NCBI GenBank assembly: GCA_016458225.1
Contig: JAEMGR010000005.1
Location: forward strand, 124,001-188,000
From: Myxococcaceae bacterium JPH2
GTDB taxonomy: Bacteria > Myxococcota > Myxococcia > Myxococcales > Myxococcaceae
Reading direction: 5' to 3'
DNA: 64,000 nt
The translations under genes and the position numbers were made by a program. A model generated the notes under the pieces. It did not search any database, had not been told where the DNA came from, and saw only the letters and a program-made list of their open reading frames with translations. Shown here piece after piece: positions 61,301-64,000 of the stretch (within the stretch, counting starts at the first letter, position 1; each line of letters begins with the position of its first letter).

Positions 61301-62415
61301 TGGCGGGCGACTGGAATGACGAGGCGGATGCGCTCCTCGAGCGCGCCGAGCACCTGCCCTACGGTGACGCCAAGACGCGGCTCCTCGAGGAGGCCGTGCG
61401 GCTGGCGGATCTCCACGGCGACATCGACCGAGGCTACGCGCTGCGCGGGGAACTCATCGACGCGGCCACGTTCGGCGGCGCGGCGGACAAGGTCCTGGTG
61501 GCGTTCGCGTGGTGCCGGGGCCAGCAGAAGAAGGACCCGAAGCGCTTCGACCCGGAGGAGATGCTCTGGAAGCAGAAGTGGGTCGTGGGGCTCCTGGACG
61601 AGTTCCCCAGCATCTCGCGCCAGCAAATCACCGCAGCGCTGGATGACCTGGAGCAGAGCTTCGCGCGAGTGAACGCCGGGAAGCGCGCGATGCTCAAGCT
61701 GCGCTACCTCACCGCCATGGACATGGGCGAGGTCGACGAGGCCGAGCGCCTGTGGTCCGCGTGGGTCCAGACGCCGAGAGACCATCTCACCGACTGTCGC
61801 GTGTGCGAGCTGGACGACGAGTTGGATCACCACGTGCGGCGCGGAGAATGGGAGCTGGCGCTGCGCAAGGCTCGCCCGCTCCTGGACGGCCGGCAGTCCT
61901 GCACCGAGGTCCCACACCAGACCTTCGGGACGCTGCTGTATCCGCTGTTCCGACTGGGGCGGATGGAGGAGGCCCGGGACTGCCATCAGCGCGGCTATGC
62001 GCTCATCGCGAAGAACCGCGAGTTTCTCGCCACGGTGGGCGAGCACCTGGAGTTCCTCGGGCTGACGGACAACCTGGAGCGAGGGCTGGCGCTGTTCGAG
62101 CGACACCTTGGCTGGGCGCTGGAGCATGCGAGCCGCCGCGACCGCTTCACCTTCTACACCGCGGCCAGCTTCCTGCTGGGGCGCGTGATGTCCGCGGGCC
62201 GAGCCACCGCCACGCTGCGGCTGCCACGGGACTTCGAGCTGTATCAATCAGGCGGCGCCTACGAGACGCGGGCGCTGGCGACCTGGGTGGATGCGCAGTC
62301 CAAGGACCTCGCGGCCCAGTTCGACGCGCGCAACGGAACGGACCGCTTCGCCCGACTGCGCCAGCGCGCCGAAGCGCTCGGCACCGAAGTCCGTCCGTTC
62401 GCCCTCGAAGGCTGA
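61300..62415 (+). CDS. TPR-like helical protein, partner of the HSP90 gene
   Basis: 371 residues, all helical with TPR-like pairs (ALLERAEHLPYGDAKTRLLE, LFRLGRMEEARDCHQRGYAL, ERGLALFERHLGWALEHASR). No signal peptide, so cytoplasmic. Its ATG shares a base with the HSP90 stop (TGATG), implying translational coupling and a stoichiometric link. Conserved aromatic/charged positions typical of a carboxylate clamp were not verified. A co-chaperone or substrate adaptor is the likeliest role, by inference from fusion-like coupling. Confidence 0.75.
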   Translation: MAGDWNDEADALLERAEHLPYGDAKTRLLEEAVRLADLHGDIDRGYALRGELIDAATFGGAADKVLVAFAWCRGQQKKDPKRFDPEEMLWKQKWVVGLLDEFPSISRQQITAALDDLEQSFARVNAGKRAMLKLRYLTAMDMGEVDEAERLWSAWVQTPRDHLTDCRVCELDDELDHHVRRGEWELALRKARPLLDGRQSCTEVPHQTFGTLLYPLFRLGRMEEARDCHQRGYALIAKNREFLATVGEHLEFLGLTDNLERGLALFERHLGWALEHASRRDRFTFYTAASFLLGRVMSAGRATATLRLPRDFELYQSGGAYETRALATWVDAQSKDLAAQFDARNGTDRFARLRQRAEALGTEVRPFALEG

Positions 62416-62481
62416 CGCCCGATACGCGGTCCACGCCCCCCTCGCGCGAAGAGATGCGCGAGGGTCTCGCCCCGCCAGGCG

Positions 62482-62961
62482 TCACGCCTCGCTGACGGCC
62501 TCGTCCTCCGCCGCATGAATGCGCGCGACGAAGCGCTCGGCCGTCGCGGCATCCACGTGATGGATGCGAGCCATCTCGCGAGCGATGTCTCCGGGGTTGT
62601 CGCCCATGCGCAAGTGCATGCGGATGTTGTGCTCGAAGGGCTGGAGCACGCGGAACGCCTCGTCACCGGAGGCAGGAGGACGCGGAGCCTCACGCGGCTT
62701 CATCTGCCCCAGCTCGCTCCTCGCGCGGAAGTAGTTCACGAGGTTCGAGAAGAGGAAGTACCACGTCATGAAGAACGAGATGGTTCCCCACCAGCCCAGC
62801 GTGACGTTGCGCAGGGTGTGATGGAACAGGGCGCGGTTGAGACAGCTCCGGCACAGCTCTCCCTCAGTCGAATACTCGCGGCGCATGAACAGCATGCCCA
62901 CGTTGTGAGAGAGCCGAACGGGGGCCGCCGGTTCGGGGAGCAAGCAGGAGTCGCAACGCAT
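62482..62961 (-). CDS. Zinc-ribbon membrane protein of unknown function
   Basis: 159 residues. Cys3/Cys6 (MRCDSCLL) and Cys37/Cys40 (LCRSCLN) form a likely zinc ribbon at the N-terminus; a transmembrane segment sits at about 59-78 (GTISFFMTWYFLFSNLVNYF). A helical C-terminal domain follows (FEHNIRMHLRMGDNPGDIAREMARIHH). No known family recognised. ATG 62961 follows TATGGT by 8 nt. Confidence 0.68.
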   Translation of the reverse strand: MRCDSCLLPEPAAPVRLSHNVGMLFMRREYSTEGELCRSCLNRALFHHTLRNVTLGWWGTISFFMTWYFLFSNLVNYFRARSELGQMKPREAPRPPASGDEAFRVLQPFEHNIRMHLRMGDNPGDIAREMARIHHVDAATAERFVARIHAAEDEAVSEA

Positions 62962-62969
62962 GTCCGCTC

Positions 62970-62975
62970 ACCATA
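62970..62975 (-). promoter_or_regulatory. Candidate -10 hexamer of the zinc-ribbon gene
   Basis: TATGGT on the minus strand, 8 nt before ATG 62961. The spacer contains GAGCGGA, which could also act as a weak Shine-Dalgarno. Confidence 0.3.
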
Positions 62976-63026
62976 GCGCAGGACGCCTCGAAGACCTCCC
63001 CCGAGGCGCCCCTCCCCAAGGTCGCA

Positions 63027-64000
63027 TCAGCGCTTCAACTTGGAAAACGGATTGTTGAAGGGCTCCGGCTTCTTCTTGGCCTCGGGATTTCCCCCGGAGG
63101 AACTCGGCGCGGGCCGCCCGGGCCCCGAGGAACTCGGACGCGACGGGGGCGCGCCGCGAGCCACCGGCCGCTCCGTCGTCACGCCCCGCCCCGCGCCATG
63201 AGCCCCGGCCACCGCGGGCTTGCCCGAGGGCCCAGGCGCGCCGCCCTCCTGCACCGCGCGCACGGAGAGCGCCAGCCGCTTGCGAGCCAGGTCCACGGTG
63301 AGGACCTTCACCGTGAGCCGGTCGCCCACCTTCACGACCTCGGACGGGTCCTTCACGAAGCGCGTGGAGATCTGCGACACGTGCACGAGGCCATCCTGGT
63401 GCACGCCCACGTCGACGAAGGCACCAAAGGCGGTGACGTTGGTCACCACGCCCTGGAGCACCATGCCCTCCTTCACGTCCTCCAGCGTGCGCAGGTCATC
63501 GCGCATCACCGGCGCGGTGAAGTCACCGCGAGGGTCCCGGCTCGGCTTCTCCAGTTCGGCGAGGATGTCCTGGAGCGTCGGCGCGCCCAGGTCCGCGCTC
63601 AGGTAGCGCTTGAGGTCCACCTGACGCACGAGCCCCGCGTTGCCCACGAGCGCGGCCACGTCCACGCCCAGGTCCTTCGCCATGCGCTCCACCACCGGAT
63701 AGCGCTCCGGATGCACGGCGCTCGAATCCAGGGGCTCGGGGCCGCGCACGCGCAGGAAGCCCGCGGCCTGCTCGAACGTCTTCGGCCCCATGCCGCTCAC
63801 CTTGAGCAGCTCGCGGCGCGTGGTGAAGCGGCCCTTCGCCGCCCGGTGCGCCACCAGCTTCTTGGCCAGCGACGGACCCACGCCGGACACGTGCTCCAGC
63901 AACTGCGGCGACGCGGTGTTCACGTCCACGCCCACCGCGTTCACGCACGAGTCCACCACCTCGCCCAGCTTCTTCTTCAAGAGGCCCTGGTCCACGTCGT
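63027..64000 (-). CDS. tex: Tex-family S1 RNA-binding transcription accessory protein, C-terminal part
   Basis: Last 324 residues of a Tex protein; the N-terminal two-thirds lies beyond the right edge. Visible are the helix-hairpin-helix region (VDVNTASPQLLEHVSGVGPSLAKKL, KVSGMGPKTFEQAAGFLRV), the helical segment after it, and the S1 domain (EGMVLQGVVTNVTAFGAFVD, GLVHVSQIS, RLALSVRAV). A low-complexity Gly/Pro/Ser tail of about 75 residues ends in PFSKLKR and is longer than usual. Tex binds RNA and takes part in transcription and stress tolerance. The protein does not start here: the frame continues past base 64000. Confidence 0.95.
   Translation of the reverse strand, partial: DVDQGLLKKKLGEVVDSCVNAVGVDVNTASPQLLEHVSGVGPSLAKKLVAHRAAKGRFTTRRELLKVSGMGPKTFEQAAGFLRVRGPEPLDSSAVHPERYPVVERMAKDLGVDVAALVGNAGLVRQVDLKRYLSADLGAPTLQDILAELEKPSRDPRGDFTAPVMRDDLRTLEDVKEGMVLQGVVTNVTAFGAFVDVGVHQDGLVHVSQISTRFVKDPSEVVKVGDRLTVKVLTVDLARKRLALSVRAVQEGGAPGPSGKPAVAGAHGAGRGVTTERPVARGAPPSRPSSSGPGRPAPSSSGGNPEAKKKPEPFNNPFSKLKR

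Noticed and set aside
1-64000. tRNA or rRNA genes
   Set aside because: No T-arm-like GGTTCGANNCC context or rRNA-like stretch was noticed in the intergenic gaps; a dedicated tRNA search was not possible here.

Overview
The window looks like chromosome of a myxobacterium (Myxococcota, most likely the Myxococcus/Corallococcus/Archangium group). Evidence: very high GC with strong third-position G/C, dense single-copy genes, and families typical of these bacteria, such as very long receiver/coiled-coil proteins, YARHG-domain secreted proteins, HEAT lipoproteins, HAMP-type membrane proteins and a stand-alone PP2C phosphatase. The genus cannot be fixed from sequence alone. About 50 genes were identified; no rRNA, tRNA, CRISPR array, prophage or intact insertion sequence was seen.

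Layout. 1-2.2 kb: the start of cinA, then a small accessory patch with an AAC(3)-I-type aminoglycoside acetyltransferase and the broken 3' end of an IS3-family transposase. 2.2-10 kb: pssA, an alpha/beta hydrolase, a beta-helix lipoprotein, an HU-family protein, an M23 peptidase lipoprotein, a threonine aldolase, nth and def. 10-15.2 kb: a 1711-residue protein with a degenerate receiver, a long coiled coil and a degenerate J domain. 15.2-21 kb: priA, a glutathione S-transferase, galU coupled to a secreted protein, and an outer-membrane barrel. 21-27 kb: a 1984-residue TPR protein carrying fifteen near-perfect 51-bp tandem repeats. 27-35 kb: an RluA-type pseudouridine synthase, an M3-like peptidase, small envelope proteins, a DUF2058 protein, a glutaryl-CoA-dehydrogenase-like enzyme and a divergent reductase. 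35-47 kb: an MCP, a PP2C phosphatase, several secreted or membrane proteins of unknown role, an aminotransferase, a thioredoxin-like protein, a reductase, a glycosyltransferase and a LysR regulator. 47-52 kb: a YARHG protein and the translation cluster fmt / AroQ-like pseudoenzyme / rsmB. 52-64 kb: a HEAT lipoprotein, a FUSC transporter, a hydrolase lacking its serine, a LETM1-like protein, a metallo-beta-lactamase-fold hydrolase, an HSP90-family chaperone directly coupled to a TPR protein, a zinc-ribbon membrane protein and the 3' part of tex.

Themes. The housekeeping content covers DNA repair and replication (nth, priA), translation initiation and rRNA modification (def, fmt, rsmB, RluA-type), phospholipids (pssA) and nucleotide sugars (galU). 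The most interesting items are: (1) a TANNNT hexamer 6-12 nt upstream of the start codon, without a clear Shine-Dalgarno, at thirteen genes, suggesting widespread leaderless or near-leaderless transcription; (2) the HSP90-TPR gene pair; (3) an AroQ fold without catalytic residues, fused to three KTLGR motifs, inside the fmt-rsmB cluster; (4) the two giant repeat proteins.
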